Assembly: GCF_014268745.2 (NCBI RefSeq)
Contig: NZ_JABWRB020000001.1
Span: 2,046,001-2,110,000, forward strand
Length of the DNA: 64,000 nucleotides
Direction of reading: 5' to 3'
Origin: Pseudomonas zanjanensis
Lineage (GTDB): Bacteria > Pseudomonadota > Gammaproteobacteria > Pseudomonadales > Pseudomonadaceae
Program-made: the position numbers and the translations under genes
Notes under the pieces: model-generated
Told to the model about the DNA's origin: nothing
What the model saw: the letters and a program-made list of their open reading frames with translations, nothing else
Databases searched by the model: none
Shown here: piece by piece, positions 26,412 to 35,690 of the stretch
Layout of the letters: every line of letters starts with the position of its first letter
Numbering within the stretch: the stretch's first letter is position 1

Positions 26412-27041
26412 ATGCCGGACACCGCCAATCTCTACCTGTTCGTGGTTGCTGTCGTGCTTCTGCTGATCGTTCCGGGGCCCAACATGGCCTTTGTCACCAG
26501 CCATGCGTTGGCCCACGGTTGGCGTGCCGGCGTCGCTGCGGCCCTCGGCATTTCCTTTTCGGACCTGCTGATGACGATGATGGTCAGCGCTGGCATTGGC
26601 GCGCTGGTGATGAGCTGGGCGCCGGCGTTCGACGTGCTGCGTCTGGCCGGGGCCGGTTATTTGCTGTGGCTGGCCTGGCAAGCACTGAGAACACCGGCCG
26701 CGACTCAGGACAGCCAACTGCAGGCAGCTTCGCTGTGGAAAATCTTCTGCCGAGGCGCCCTCAACAGCCTTTTGAATCCCAAGGCGCTGCTGTTCTTCAT
26801 GGTGTTCCTGCCTCAGTTCGTTGACGTCAAGGCTGGCGGCGTGAGCCTGCAATTGATCTTCCTGGGAGCGTTGCTGGCACTGATTGCCCTCGTCTTCCAT
26901 ACGCTGCTGGGTGTTTGCGCCGCACAGCTCAAGGCGAAACTGGGCAACGGTGGGATTTCAAGACGCCTGGGCACGTATGGTTTTGCCGGCGTCATGGCAG
27001 CGCTGGCGGCACGTCTGTTGTTTCTTGATCGACCACTTTGA
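26412..27041 (+). CDS. LysE family amino-acid exporter
   Basis: About 209 residues with six hydrophobic helices. It begins with the RhtB/LysE pattern (LLIVPGPNMAFVTSHALAHG...AALG) and contains GAGYLLWLAWQALR and FCRGALNSLLNPKALLFF, all hallmarks of the family. Exporters of this kind pump amino acids or homoserine lactones outward. The ATG at 26412 is favoured over the GTG at 26403. The next gene, a methyltransferase, starts 56 bp after its stop. Confidence 0.9.
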   Translation: MPDTANLYLFVVAVVLLLIVPGPNMAFVTSHALAHGWRAGVAAALGISFSDLLMTMMVSAGIGALVMSWAPAFDVLRLAGAGYLLWLAWQALRTPAATQDSQLQAASLWKIFCRGALNSLLNPKALLFFMVFLPQFVDVKAGGVSLQLIFLGALLALIALVFHTLLGVCAAQLKAKLGNGGISRRLGTYGFAGVMAALAARLLFLDRPL

Positions 27042-27097
27042 CCCGCGACGCCTCAGGGCTGTCCTATGCTTACCTCATCCACTGCGAAGCCGGATTA

Positions 27098-27778
27098 ATG
27101 TCGTCACCCGAAACCAAACTCCTCCAAAGTTGGCACCACAATGCCCAGGCCTGGATCGAAGCCATCCGCAGCGGTGCCATCGAAAGCCGTCGGACAGTCA
27201 CCGACCAGGCCATGCTGCTGGCAGTGCAGAGCCGCCGGCCCGAACGCGTGCTGGATCTGGGCTGCGGCGAAGGTTGGTTGTTGCGGGCGCTGGCTGAACG
27301 GGGCATCGAAGCGGTGGGTGTGGATGGCGACGCGACACTGGTCGAAGCGGCCCGTGCGTCAGGTTCCTCGCCGGTGCATCTGGCAAGTTATGAAGCACTG
27401 GTGGAGACGACGGTGGACGTCGGCAGCGGCTACGACCTGATCTGCGCCAACTTCGCCCTGTTGCACCAGGACATCATCCCGTTGCTCGCCGCGATGAACG
27501 CCTTGCTCAGCCCAGGCGGCGCGCTGGTGCTCCAGACGCTGCATCCCTGGACCGTGGCGGCGGGTAATTATCAGGACGGCTGGCGCGAAGAAACCTTCGA
27601 TGGGTTCAAAGGCCAATGGCAGCCCATGCCATGGTACTTGCGCACCTTGTCCAGTTGGCTCAACGCCTTGGAGATGGCGGGTTTCCGACTGGTAAGCCTG
27701 CAGGAGCCACAGCACCCGCAAAGCCCGGTGCCGCAGTCGTTATTGCTGGTGGCCGAGCAATCCCCCTCATGGCGTTAG
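27098..27778 (+). CDS. Class I SAM-dependent methyltransferase
   Basis: 226 residues from the ATG at 27098; the frame open from 27038 has no supporting site. Motif I is VLDLGCGEGWLLRALAERG, motif II is EAVGVDGD, and motif IV is DLICANFALLHQD, all as in small-molecule methyltransferases. The Trp/Tyr-rich stretch GNYQDGWREETF is in the substrate half. The target is unknown. It is convergent with, and overlaps slightly, the histidine phosphatase gene. Confidence 0.88.
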   Translation: MSSPETKLLQSWHHNAQAWIEAIRSGAIESRRTVTDQAMLLAVQSRRPERVLDLGCGEGWLLRALAERGIEAVGVDGDATLVEAARASGSSPVHLASYEALVETTVDVGSGYDLICANFALLHQDIIPLLAAMNALLSPGGALVLQTLHPWTVAAGNYQDGWREETFDGFKGQWQPMPWYLRTLSSWLNALEMAGFRLVSLQEPQHPQSPVPQSLLLVAEQSPSWR

Positions 27779-28339
27779 CGACTCGACGGTAAAACAGCCC
27801 GAGCGATAAACCCTGTGCGCCTGCATGCCGCGCTTTTGCAGGGCTTTCCTGACGGCTCTGAGAAACATGCCGTGGGAGACGATGATTGTGGTCTTCCCAG
27901 CTTCGCCGCCGACTCTGTAAAGCTCAGCGGCCACACCGAGCGCCCGCTGGTGTTCGGCTTTTCGGCTGGCGGCCCCCAGTGAAATCCCAAACAACCAAAG
28001 GATCCTGTGCAACGCGAACCAATGCCTCAAGCCCATCTTCAGGACGGGAATGCTGCTTAACCGCAGGTCAAACTCACGTAAACGAGCATCCTGTTGGATA
28101 CGCGCCACGTCGAACAACCGGCAGGCCGTCGCGTAGGCTCTGTTGACGGGCGAGGACATGATGTTGGCTTCGCTCGCGAGGAGCATTTGAGATACGTTTG
28201 GCTGGCTCAGGAAGGCTGTAATTTCAGCCTCATCGATGGATGATGTCTGGTTGTATTCATCCAGCCGAAGCTTGGCCGAACGGGCATTGCAGGGTTTGTA
28301 ATCGATCAACGGCGTGGCATGGCGTATCAGGTAAATCAC
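27767..28339 (-). CDS. Histidine phosphatase family protein
   Basis: About 190 residues from a GTG with AAGGAG upstream; an in-frame ATG at 28420 would add a tail with no family match. The catalytic LIRHATPL (RHG-type, with H on the first strand) and the second His in TTIIVSHGMFLRAVRKAL are present. The inserted arginine-rich middle (LREFDLRLSSIP, then the hydrophobic FALHRILWLFG) is like that of other broad-range phosphatases. The substrate is unknown. A REPIN lies directly upstream of the start. Confidence 0.82.
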   Translation of the reverse strand: MIYLIRHATPLIDYKPCNARSAKLRLDEYNQTSSIDEAEITAFLSQPNVSQMLLASEANIMSSPVNRAYATACRLFDVARIQQDARLREFDLRLSSIPVLKMGLRHWFALHRILWLFGISLGAASRKAEHQRALGVAAELYRVGGEAGKTTIIVSHGMFLRAVRKALQKRGMQAHRVYRSGCFTVESLTP

Positions 28340-28442
28340 GGCAACAGCTCCTTGTTTCCCGGCAAATCCCTTTCGAAGCGCACCTGTATACAGGCAAAGA
28401 CGCCATTCAGCGAGTGCCATGCAGCTTATTCAGGGGCTACAT

Positions 28443-28580
28443 CTGTGGCGAGGGAGCTTGCTCCCGCTGGGCTGCGCAGCAGCCCCAAACCCATTCAACC
28501 CAATGCATCAGGAAAATACGGTTGGCGGGTTGTTACGACGGCTGCGCCGCCGAGCGGGAGCAAGCTCCCTCGCCACAGGT
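28443..28580. repeat. REPIN: two inverted REP palindromes
   Basis: TGTGGCGAGGGAGCTTGCTC, with GGGCTGCGCAGCAGCCCC beside it, is answered by CGGCTGCGCCGCCGAGCGGG and CAAGCTCCCTCGCCACAGG in opposite orientation about 90 bp on. It lies between the histidine phosphatase start and the OprD stop. Confidence 0.9.
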
Positions 28581-28590
28581 TGAGGAGGTC

Positions 28591-29832
28591 TTACCAAAGT
28601 GCCACGGTGTAGCTAACGATCAACCGATTCTCATCCAGGTTATTGCCAAAATTCGAGCGCACCGTCGCGTTGCGCCATTTCAAGCCCAGCCCTTTCAACC
28701 TACCGTCTTGCACCACATAGGCAATATCGGTGTTGCGCTCCCACTCCTTGCCTTCGCCCGGGGCGCTGCGCTGGACGTTGTCGCCAGTGATGTAGCGGGT
28801 CATGAAGGTCAACCCGGGTACGCCAATGGCGGCAAAGTTGTAGTCATAACGCGCTTGCCAGGAACGCTCGTCGATGTTGGCGAAATCGCCGATCTGCACG
28901 AAGTTGACCAGGTACGGATCACTGCGACCGATGTAGGGGAACGGATCGTCACCGCTCATGCGCTGATAACCCAGGCCCAACGCATGACCCGCCAGGCTGT
29001 AGGTGAACAAGGCGCCGAAAGCCTGGTTGTCGAGTTCGCGGAAACTGCCGTCTTCGGTACTGCGCGAATAACGCACGTCACTCTTGAATGACTGCCCTGG
29101 GCCCAGGTCCAGGGTGTGGACGAACCCGAGGTAGTTTTGCTGGTAGATGTCTTGCAACTGGCTATAGCGGTATTGCGCCGTGAGGTTCGGCAGGAACTGA
29201 TAGTCCGCCCCGGCGAACTGAAACCTGTCGCTGCTGCCGCCAATGCGGTTGGCGGTCATGTCCTGGTAGTCGGTGGAGTCGACAAAGTTGATCTGGGTGA
29301 GTTGCCCGGCGGTCAGCTTCAAGCGATCGATTTCCTGCACGTTCAGCAAGCCGCCCTTGAACGTGCCCGGCAACAGGCGCGTGTCGTTGGAACTCACCGC
29401 CGGGTCCTTGATCTGCAACGTGCCCAGCTTCAAGGTGCTCTTGGACAGGCGCGCCTTGGCGGTCAGGCCCAGTTCGCCATAACGGTCCTGGGAGCCGCCC
29501 GACAGATCCGCCGGCAACAGATTGGTGCCAGCCGTGCCGCCGCCGGAGTCCAGTTTGAAGCCGGCCATGCCCAAGGCATCGAGGCCGAAACCCACGGTTC
29601 CGGCGGTGTATCCCGATTCCATTCGTAGCAGAAAGCCTTGGGCCCATTCCTCGGCCTTGTCCCGTGCGCCGTGCTGGCGGAAGTCGCGGTTGAAGTAGAA
29701 GTTACGAGCTTCCAGGTTGCCTTTGCTGTCGGCGATGAAATCGGCCTGGGCGTTCGGCACGCCGATCAGGCTCAGGCCGAGCAAGGTGCCCGCCGAGGTC
29801 CAGGTCCATCGAGGGAATGTGGCGTGTTGCAT
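28591..29832 (-). CDS. OprD family outer-membrane porin
   Basis: A 413-residue beta-barrel porin with a signal peptide (MQHATFPRWTWT...PNAQA-DF). The mature N-terminus FIADSKGNLEARNFYFNRDFR is the OprD hallmark, and the C-terminus VSYTVALW ends in an aromatic, as outer-membrane barrels require. OprD channels take up amino acids, peptides or aromatic acids; the choice is not decided here. It is divergent from a LysR gene 241 bp away, which may regulate it. Confidence 0.93.
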   Translation of the reverse strand: MQHATFPRWTWTSAGTLLGLSLIGVPNAQADFIADSKGNLEARNFYFNRDFRQHGARDKAEEWAQGFLLRMESGYTAGTVGFGLDALGMAGFKLDSGGGTAGTNLLPADLSGGSQDRYGELGLTAKARLSKSTLKLGTLQIKDPAVSSNDTRLLPGTFKGGLLNVQEIDRLKLTAGQLTQINFVDSTDYQDMTANRIGGSSDRFQFAGADYQFLPNLTAQYRYSQLQDIYQQNYLGFVHTLDLGPGQSFKSDVRYSRSTEDGSFRELDNQAFGALFTYSLAGHALGLGYQRMSGDDPFPYIGRSDPYLVNFVQIGDFANIDERSWQARYDYNFAAIGVPGLTFMTRYITGDNVQRSAPGEGKEWERNTDIAYVVQDGRLKGLGLKWRNATVRSNFGNNLDENRLIVSYTVALW

Positions 29833-30073
29833 GGCGCGCTCCTTTTATGGGCGCGAGCGAACCCTCCAGGGGCTCTGCGCACGCCTCTTTATTGTTGTCA
29901 TGGGGATGCCGGCGCAGTGGGCTTGCGTCGTGGAGCGGATTCTTTGTGTCGAATCGGCGCAGCGTCAAACGGGAAAAAAGCCGGATCGGCCATAAGAAAA
30001 TTTGATGCGCCCGATGGCCCGATCTGGAGTAACAATTGCAATCATAAGAACCACACGCACCAAGAGAGCCTCC

Positions 30074-31021
30074 ATGAACCTCAAATTCCTCGAAACCTTC
30101 GTCTGGGTTGCCCGGCTGCAAAGCTTCAGCCTCACCGCCGAGAAGATGTTCAGCACCCAGGCGGCGATCTCGAGCCGGATCGCCTCGTTGGAAGAGGAGT
30201 TGGGCCTGCGCCTGTTCGTGCGGGATTCCCGTGGGGTCTCGCTGACGCCCGAAGGCCTCAAAGTGCTCGACTACGCCGAGCAGATGCTCGACGTCCAGCG
30301 CGCGTTGAAGCAGTCACTGGACACCAGCAGCCCGCAGCAAGGCCTGGTGCGCATCGGGGTCATGGATACGGTGATCCACACCTGGCTCAGCCCGCTGATG
30401 TCGATGCTGATGCAGGCGTTCCCCGCCGTGGAAATCGAGATCACCGCCGATGCCGCGCGCAACCTCTGTGAGCAACTGCAGAAAGGCTACCTGGACATCG
30501 TGTTCCAGACCGATCTGGTCCGCCACGAAAGCGTGCGCAACCTGGAACTGGGCCACTACCCCATGCACTGGATCGCCGCGAGCCAATCGATCTATGCCCG
30601 GCCCTATGCGTCGCTGGTGGAGATGGCCGGCGAGCGCATCATCACCTTCGTCAAGCATTCGCGTCCGCATCAGGACGTGCTCAACCTGCTGTACGCCCAC
30701 GGGGTGAGTGCGCCGCGGGTCAGTTGCGTCAATTCGGTCTCGGCCATGACCCGGCTGATTCGCGACGGCTTCGGCATCGGCGCCTTGCCGGCCGCGCTGG
30801 TGGCCAAGCCCCTGGCCAGTGGCGAATTGATCCAACTCGACCCCGGCACCGCCCTGCCCCAACTGGACGTCGTGGCGTCCTGGCGCGCTGGCGTCGGCCT
30901 GGAGTTGATTGAAAATATCGTCCAGATGAGCCGCCAGGTGGTCAGCCAGTACGCCGTCGATGTCGGGCCATTGCGCATGGTGGCGGCCCCCGGACTGAAC
31001 AGCCAAGCGCCTCTCGAATAA
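30074..31021 (+). CDS. LysR family regulator (paralogue A)
   Basis: 315 residues from the ATG; the frame open from 30002 lacks a ribosome site. The HTH runs NLKFLETFVWVARLQSFSLTAEKMFSTQAAISSRIASLE. It shares nearly every helix position with the LysR at 32611, so the two are recent paralogues. The effector domain has VSCVNSVSAMTRLIRDGFGIGALPA. It is divergent from OprD and co-directional with a hydro-lyase gene, either of which it may control. Confidence 0.92.
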   Translation: MNLKFLETFVWVARLQSFSLTAEKMFSTQAAISSRIASLEEELGLRLFVRDSRGVSLTPEGLKVLDYAEQMLDVQRALKQSLDTSSPQQGLVRIGVMDTVIHTWLSPLMSMLMQAFPAVEIEITADAARNLCEQLQKGYLDIVFQTDLVRHESVRNLELGHYPMHWIAASQSIYARPYASLVEMAGERIITFVKHSRPHQDVLNLLYAHGVSAPRVSCVNSVSAMTRLIRDGFGIGALPAALVAKPLASGELIQLDPGTALPQLDVVASWRAGVGLELIENIVQMSRQVVSQYAVDVGPLRMVAAPGLNSQAPLE

Positions 31022-31112
31022 CTTTTAGTTGTCGCGGGGTACCAATATTCCTTGTTGGACGTCATCGCCATGCTGTTCCCAAAGTAGCGAACGACCACTT
31101 GGAGAACCCGTG

Positions 31113-31904
31113 ATGACGTCCTTCGAACAATTACAACAATGCTCACCCGTTGCCCTGCGCCAAAGCATCGCCGCCGGCCAATACCAAGGCCATACCAGCG
31201 GCCTGGGCCAAGGTCGCGTGCAAGCCAATATCGTGATTCTGCCCGGCGACTGGGCCAATGAATTCCTGCGCTACTGCACCCTCAACCGCCAGGCCTGCCC
31301 GGTGCTGGACGTGACCGAGCCAGGGGACCCGTTCTTTCGCAACCTGGGTGCCGCCATCGATATCCGTCATGAAGTGCCTCAATACCGGGTCTACCGCAAC
31401 GGCGAGTTGAGCGAATCGCCCCTGGACATCGAACACTTGTGGCAAAACGACCTGGTGGCCTTCGCCCTCGGTTGTTCGTTCTCCTTCGAGCAACCGTTGC
31501 TGGAGGCCGGCATCCGTTTGCGGCACATTGAACTGGGGCGCAATGTGGCGATGTTCCAGACCAACATCGACACACGCCCCACCGCCCGATTGTCTGGCAA
31601 GATGGTGGTGACCATGCGGCCGATGAAGGCCGCCGCGGCCATCCAGGCGATCCAGATCACCGGGCGCATGCCCAACGTCCACGGCGCTCCGGTGCATATC
31701 GGCGATCCGTCACTGATCGGCATTCAATCCCTCGACACGCCGGATTACGGCGACGCCGTGCCTGTGGAAGCCGACGAAATCCCGGTCTTCTGGGCCTGCG
31801 GCGTGACGCCTCAATCGGTGGTCCAGGCCTCGCGCCCACCGTTGTGCATCACCCACGCCCCGGGCTGCATGCTGGTGACGGACTTGTGGAACAGTGATTT
31901 GTAA
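31113..31904 (+). CDS. Putative hydro-lyase, DUF1445 (D-glutamate cyclase-like)
   Basis: 263 residues from the ATG with GGAGA upstream. It matches the DUF1445 hydro-lyase family: [60 protein letters not shown], then the C-terminal [20 protein letters not shown] and APGCMLVTD. The family relates to mitochondrial D-glutamate cyclase (DGLUCY), which lactonises D-glutamate. It lies between two LysR genes, together with an NTF2-like gene, suggesting a small pathway. Confidence 0.88.
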   Translation: MTSFEQLQQCSPVALRQSIAAGQYQGHTSGLGQGRVQANIVILPGDWANEFLRYCTLNRQACPVLDVTEPGDPFFRNLGAAIDIRHEVPQYRVYRNGELSESPLDIEHLWQNDLVAFALGCSFSFEQPLLEAGIRLRHIELGRNVAMFQTNIDTRPTARLSGKMVVTMRPMKAAAAIQAIQITGRMPNVHGAPVHIGDPSLIGIQSLDTPDYGDAVPVEADEIPVFWACGVTPQSVVQASRPPLCITHAPGCMLVTDLWNSDL

Positions 31905-31934
31905 GCCACGAATGACAATCTGAAGGGATACACG

Positions 31935-32474
31935 ATGAACACGGCTCGGCAATCGATTCAACAGTACATCAATGCCAAGGACGGCAACCGCCCGCACCTG
32001 CTGGACCAGGCCTTTACGCCGACTGCTATCCTGGACATGGTCGTGCGCACCGGCGCCATCACGTTTCCTGGCCACGTTGAAGGCCGTACCGCCATTGGCG
32101 ATGTGCTGGTCAGTCGCTTCGGCCAGACCTTCGAAAACGTCTACACGTTCTGCCTGGCCGCCCCGCCGCCAGTAGACACCGAAGCGTTCCAGTGCAAATG
32201 GCTGGTGGCGATGTCGGACAAGAGCAGCGGCGAGGCGCGGGTCGGTTGCGGCCTGTATGACTGGCAGTTCGATCCGCAGTCGCGACTGGCCGAGGGATTG
32301 ACCATCACCATTGAACACATGAAGACCCTGCCGGCGACCGATCTGCCGAAGATCATGGCCTGGGCATCGAGGCTGGACTATCCGTGGTGCCTGCCGGAAG
32401 CGGCTGTCGATAACGTGCCGGTTCTGCATGAGTTGCAAGAAGTGGTCTTGTATATGGCTAATGCCGAGCAGTGA
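31935..32474 (+). CDS. NTF2-like (SnoaL-type) protein
   Basis: A 179-residue protein of the NTF2-like fold: a helical start (ARQSIQQYINAKDGNRPHLLDQAFTP), then beta-sheet segments. The FPGHVEGRTAIGDVLVSRFG segment and the acidic CKWLVAMSDKSSGEARVGCG loop suit a SnoaL-type enzyme or binding protein. The substrate is unknown. It follows the hydro-lyase gene by 30 bp with its own ribosome site (GAAGGGA) and is probably in the same operon. Confidence 0.65.
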   Translation: MNTARQSIQQYINAKDGNRPHLLDQAFTPTAILDMVVRTGAITFPGHVEGRTAIGDVLVSRFGQTFENVYTFCLAAPPPVDTEAFQCKWLVAMSDKSSGEARVGCGLYDWQFDPQSRLAEGLTITIEHMKTLPATDLPKIMAWASRLDYPWCLPEAAVDNVPVLHELQEVVLYMANAEQ

Positions 32475-32515
32475 AGAATATGAAACCTGCCTAGCGACTG
32501 TGGGAGGGGATTTCT

Positions 32516-32542
32516 CTGTGGGAGCAAGCCTTGCTCCCACAG
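32516..32542. repeat. REP palindrome (single hairpin)
   Basis: CTGTGGGAGCAAGCCTTGCT followed by CCCACAG is a perfect palindrome of 27 bases in the short gap between the NTF2-like and LysR genes. Confidence 0.9.
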
Positions 32543-32610
32543 AGGGTGGGTGATAATCCTCTCGCCACAGTTTCCATGCTTTCCATGACTGCGCCAAGGA
32601 ACCGCCCCAA

Positions 32611-33531
32611 GTGAACATCAAGTTTCTCGAAACCTTCGTCTGGGTGGCCCGCCTGAAGAGCTTTCGCCTCACCGCGGAAAAGCTGTTCACCACCCAGGCC
32701 TCCATTTCCAGCCGGATCGCCGCCCTGGAGGACGAAATGGGTGTGCGGCTGTTCGTGCGCGATTCCAAAGGGGTGTCGCTGACCTCCGAAGGCCAGCGCG
32801 TGCTGGAATACGCCGAGCGCATCATGGATACCATGCAAAGCATGAAAGCCGCGATCAAGGATCCGCGCCAGGTGCGCGGCCGGATCCGCATCGGTGCGAT
32901 GGATACGGTGATCCACACCTGGCTCAGCCCCTTGGTCACTCGCCTGATGGAATGCTACCCGGCCCTGGAAATCGAACTGTCGGCCGACACCGCGAGCAAC
33001 CTCTGCTCACAACTGGAAAAAGGCTACCAGGACATCATTTTCCAGACCGACATCCTGCGCCTGGACAGCGTGCGCAACGCATTGTTGACCCGTTATCCGA
33101 TGCACTGGGTGGTACGCACCGGCTCCGCCTATGACCGCGCCTATGGGTCGCTGGAAGATTTGTCCCTGGAACGCATCGTGACCTTCTCGCGCAACTCCCG
33201 GCCCCACCAGGACATCCTCAACCTGCTGCACTCGGCCAACATCGTCTCGCCACGCATCAACTGCGTGAACTCGGCATCGGCCATCACCCGCCTGGTTCGC
33301 GACGGCTTCGGCATTGGCGCCATGCCCGCGGCGCTGGTGGTCGGTGAACTGGCCCAAGGCACCTTGACGTTGGTGGATGGCGTGCCGCTGCCCTCGGTCA
33401 TGGACATCGTCGCCAGTTGGCGAACCGGTGCCGGCATGGAGCGAGTGGAAGACATCGTCAGCTTGACCCGGGAAGTGGTTGGCGAGTTCGTCGCGCAACT
33501 GCCGGCCGGCTATCGGCTCGACATGAATTAA
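32611..33531 (+). CDS. LysR family regulator (paralogue B)
   Basis: A 306-residue protein starting at GTG. Its HTH (NIKFLETFVWVARLKSFRLTAEKLFTTQASISSRIAALE) differs from paralogue A at only a few positions, and the effector half shares INCVNSASAITRLVRDGFGIGAMPA. The pair brackets the hydro-lyase/NTF2-like genes, so a duplication followed by shared or opposing control is likely. The start codon is inferred from alignment with paralogue A; AAGGA lies 11 bases upstream. Confidence 0.9.
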   Translation: MNIKFLETFVWVARLKSFRLTAEKLFTTQASISSRIAALEDEMGVRLFVRDSKGVSLTSEGQRVLEYAERIMDTMQSMKAAIKDPRQVRGRIRIGAMDTVIHTWLSPLVTRLMECYPALEIELSADTASNLCSQLEKGYQDIIFQTDILRLDSVRNALLTRYPMHWVVRTGSAYDRAYGSLEDLSLERIVTFSRNSRPHQDILNLLHSANIVSPRINCVNSASAITRLVRDGFGIGAMPAALVVGELAQGTLTLVDGVPLPSVMDIVASWRTGAGMERVEDIVSLTREVVGEFVAQLPAGYRLDMN

Positions 33532-33717
33532 GCCGAGCATTCATTCCGTCATCAGATTTTCACACCGCTGACATACCGTGGGCACCGATTGATCCCCGTC
33601 CACTTCAATCGGTGAGTCCTCCAACTGATGCAAGCATTCCTGAAAAGCAGAACGCCCAAGGCACCGATTAAAACCCCGAATCACCCGCCACGCCGACATG
33701 ACGCGCGGCGCGGCGAG

Positions 33718-34416
33718 ATGCCCCGTGAGGAGGAGGTCTGCGTTCGGTTCCTGTCATGCGCAGACATCCCTTCCTTGCTGGAGCTCGAACAAAAGAAATG
33801 GACGGACGATCAACGAGCCGATGCCGCCATGCTTGCATCGCGGATCGCCGCATTCCCGGCCCTGAGTGTCGGTGCGTTTTGCGCACGCAGCGGCACGGCG
33901 CGGGCGTCGTTGTTCATGAAGCCGACCCGGCACGATCACATTCGCCAATGCTCGACCTGGGCCGACTGCGCCAGGAAACAGCACGGCGATGAATCCGCCA
34001 GGACTGGCGCGCTGTTTGGCATCAGCCTGAGTAGTGTCGACCCCAAGGCCGCGAACGCCGTTTTCGAGTTTTTCTGGCCCTACGCCCTGAAACAGGGCTG
34101 GTCGGACGTCTACCTTGGCTCCCCCGTTCCGGGCCTGCGGGACTGGCTGTCGAAGAATCCCGATACCCCGGTCACCCGCTACGTGCAAAGCCAGCGCCAG
34201 GGGCTGCCACTGGATCCCCAACTGCGCTATTACTTTAAAAAGGGATTTCGGCGAATTGTCGCGATCCGGGACAACTACTTTCCCCATGAGCCCTCATTGG
34301 ACGTCGGCGTGCTGATCCAGGGCAAGGTGCCGCTGTCGGGGCTTTCTTTCATCTGGAAAAGGCTCCCGCTGAGCTGGTTGCAGCGCATGAAAAAATTGTT
34401 CTTCGTGTGCTTGTGA
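33718..34416 (+). CDS. GNAT-like acyltransferase, first gene of lipid-type cluster
   Basis: About 232 residues from the ATG at 33718; a start at 33628 would add 30 basic residues. The opening VRFLSCADIPSLLELEQKKW and the later FGISLSSVDPKAANAVFEFFWPYALKQGWSDVYLGSPVPGL suit a GNAT-type fold, though the acetyl-CoA pyrophosphate loop is not textbook. The C-terminus is basic and hydrophobic. Its stop overlaps the MFS start, giving tight coupling. A role in N-acylation of a small molecule is a guess based on the neighbours. Confidence 0.6.
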   Translation: MPREEEVCVRFLSCADIPSLLELEQKKWTDDQRADAAMLASRIAAFPALSVGAFCARSGTARASLFMKPTRHDHIRQCSTWADCARKQHGDESARTGALFGISLSSVDPKAANAVFEFFWPYALKQGWSDVYLGSPVPGLRDWLSKNPDTPVTRYVQSQRQGLPLDPQLRYYFKKGFRRIVAIRDNYFPHEPSLDVGVLIQGKVPLSGLSFIWKRLPLSWLQRMKKLFFVCL

Positions 34417-35690
34417 ATACCTCCCTTGCGCTGGAGGGCCAGGCGCGACCACTGGCTCACGATCGCAATTTCCGCCGTTTGCTGGCGTGCGCCGTGGCAT
34501 CGATGGTGGGCGATCAATTCACCCTGGTCGCCTTTCCCTTGCTCATCATGGCGATATCGCCAGAGCCCATGACGCTTGGCTGGGCATTCGCCGCGCTGGC
34601 TTTGCCGCGGGCCCTGTTCCTGTTGACGGGCGGCTCGCTGGTCGACCGGTTTGGTGCCCGTTCGATCTGGATGTCTGGCTGCTACGGCAGTGCGCTGACC
34701 CTGGTCGGCCTGGCCTGGGCGCTCTACACCGGCCATGCCACGTTACCGATCATCTATGGGGCGGCGGCACTGTTGGGGCTGTTCAGCGCGCTCACGCTGC
34801 CGGCGGGCAGTGCGCTGGTGCCTGGTATTGTGGACCCGCGCGACCTGGAACGGGCCAACGGCATTTTCCTGGCCCTCAGGCAGTTGACCATCGCCATCGG
34901 ACCGGTCGCCGCCGGCGGGCTCATCGCCCATGCCTTCCTACCCCTCGGCACGCGACCAGCGGCCAACGCTGCCCTGGACGGTTATGTCATCGCGTTTGCC
35001 CTCGATGCGCTGACCTTCGCGCTGTCCGCATTCGGGTTGCGAACCTTGCCTATCCGTCTGATTCCTGGTGCCGGAACAAGCCGCCATAGCACCACGGAAG
35101 GCTTGCGTTATTTCTTTCACAATCGCCCTCTACGCACGTACCTGAGCTACATGGCAGCCATGACACTGCTCATGAGCGGGCCGGTGCAGGTCGCCTTGCC
35201 ATTGCTGGCTCACGCACGCTTCACGCCTGAGGCCACCGCATTGGGATGGCTGTTCGGCGCCCAAGGGGCCGGCACGCTGCTCGGCATGCTGATGTTTACC
35301 GCCAGCCCAAAACTGCGAATCGTCAACCTGGGTGTCACGCTACTCGCTGTCGACGCCGCCATCGCCATGCTGGTAATGCCGCTGGGGTGGATCCATGCCC
35401 TTTGGCAAGGGGTGACCTTGCTGTTTGCCATTGGCGTCTTTGGCGGCTTCGTGCAGGTCATGGCGTTCACCTGGCTACAGCGGGCCTTGCCAGCACATTT
35501 GCTTGGGCGCGGCATGAGCCTGTTCATGCTGGTGTTTTTTGGGTTGGCACCCGTCTCGGCGGCGATATCGGGTTGGGTCTTGCAATGGGTGTCCATCGAG
35601 ATCCTGTTCCTGGTCACTGGCGCCCTACTCCTGGCGGTCGTGTTTTTCTCCTATTTCGGGTCAGGCCTGAGGAGGCTCTCGGATGTTTAA
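34413..35690 (+). CDS. MFS transporter (multidrug-type)
   Basis: About 425 residues with roughly 12 transmembrane helices. The start is a GTG whose last bases overlap the upstream TGA; a GTG two codons earlier is equivalent. The motif A region LTGGSLVDRFGARSIWMSG and the ALPAGSALVPGIV segment are MFS signatures of the exporter type. It is embedded between the GNAT-like and desaturase genes with overlaps on both sides, so it is probably the exporter of the cluster product. Confidence 0.85.
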   Translation: MNTSLALEGQARPLAHDRNFRRLLACAVASMVGDQFTLVAFPLLIMAISPEPMTLGWAFAALALPRALFLLTGGSLVDRFGARSIWMSGCYGSALTLVGLAWALYTGHATLPIIYGAAALLGLFSALTLPAGSALVPGIVDPRDLERANGIFLALRQLTIAIGPVAAGGLIAHAFLPLGTRPAANAALDGYVIAFALDALTFALSAFGLRTLPIRLIPGAGTSRHSTTEGLRYFFHNRPLRTYLSYMAAMTLLMSGPVQVALPLLAHARFTPEATALGWLFGAQGAGTLLGMLMFTASPKLRIVNLGVTLLAVDAAIAMLVMPLGWIHALWQGVTLLFAIGVFGGFVQVMAFTWLQRALPAHLLGRGMSLFMLVFFGLAPVSAAISGWVLQWVSIEILFLVTGALLLAVVFFSYFGSGLRRLSDV

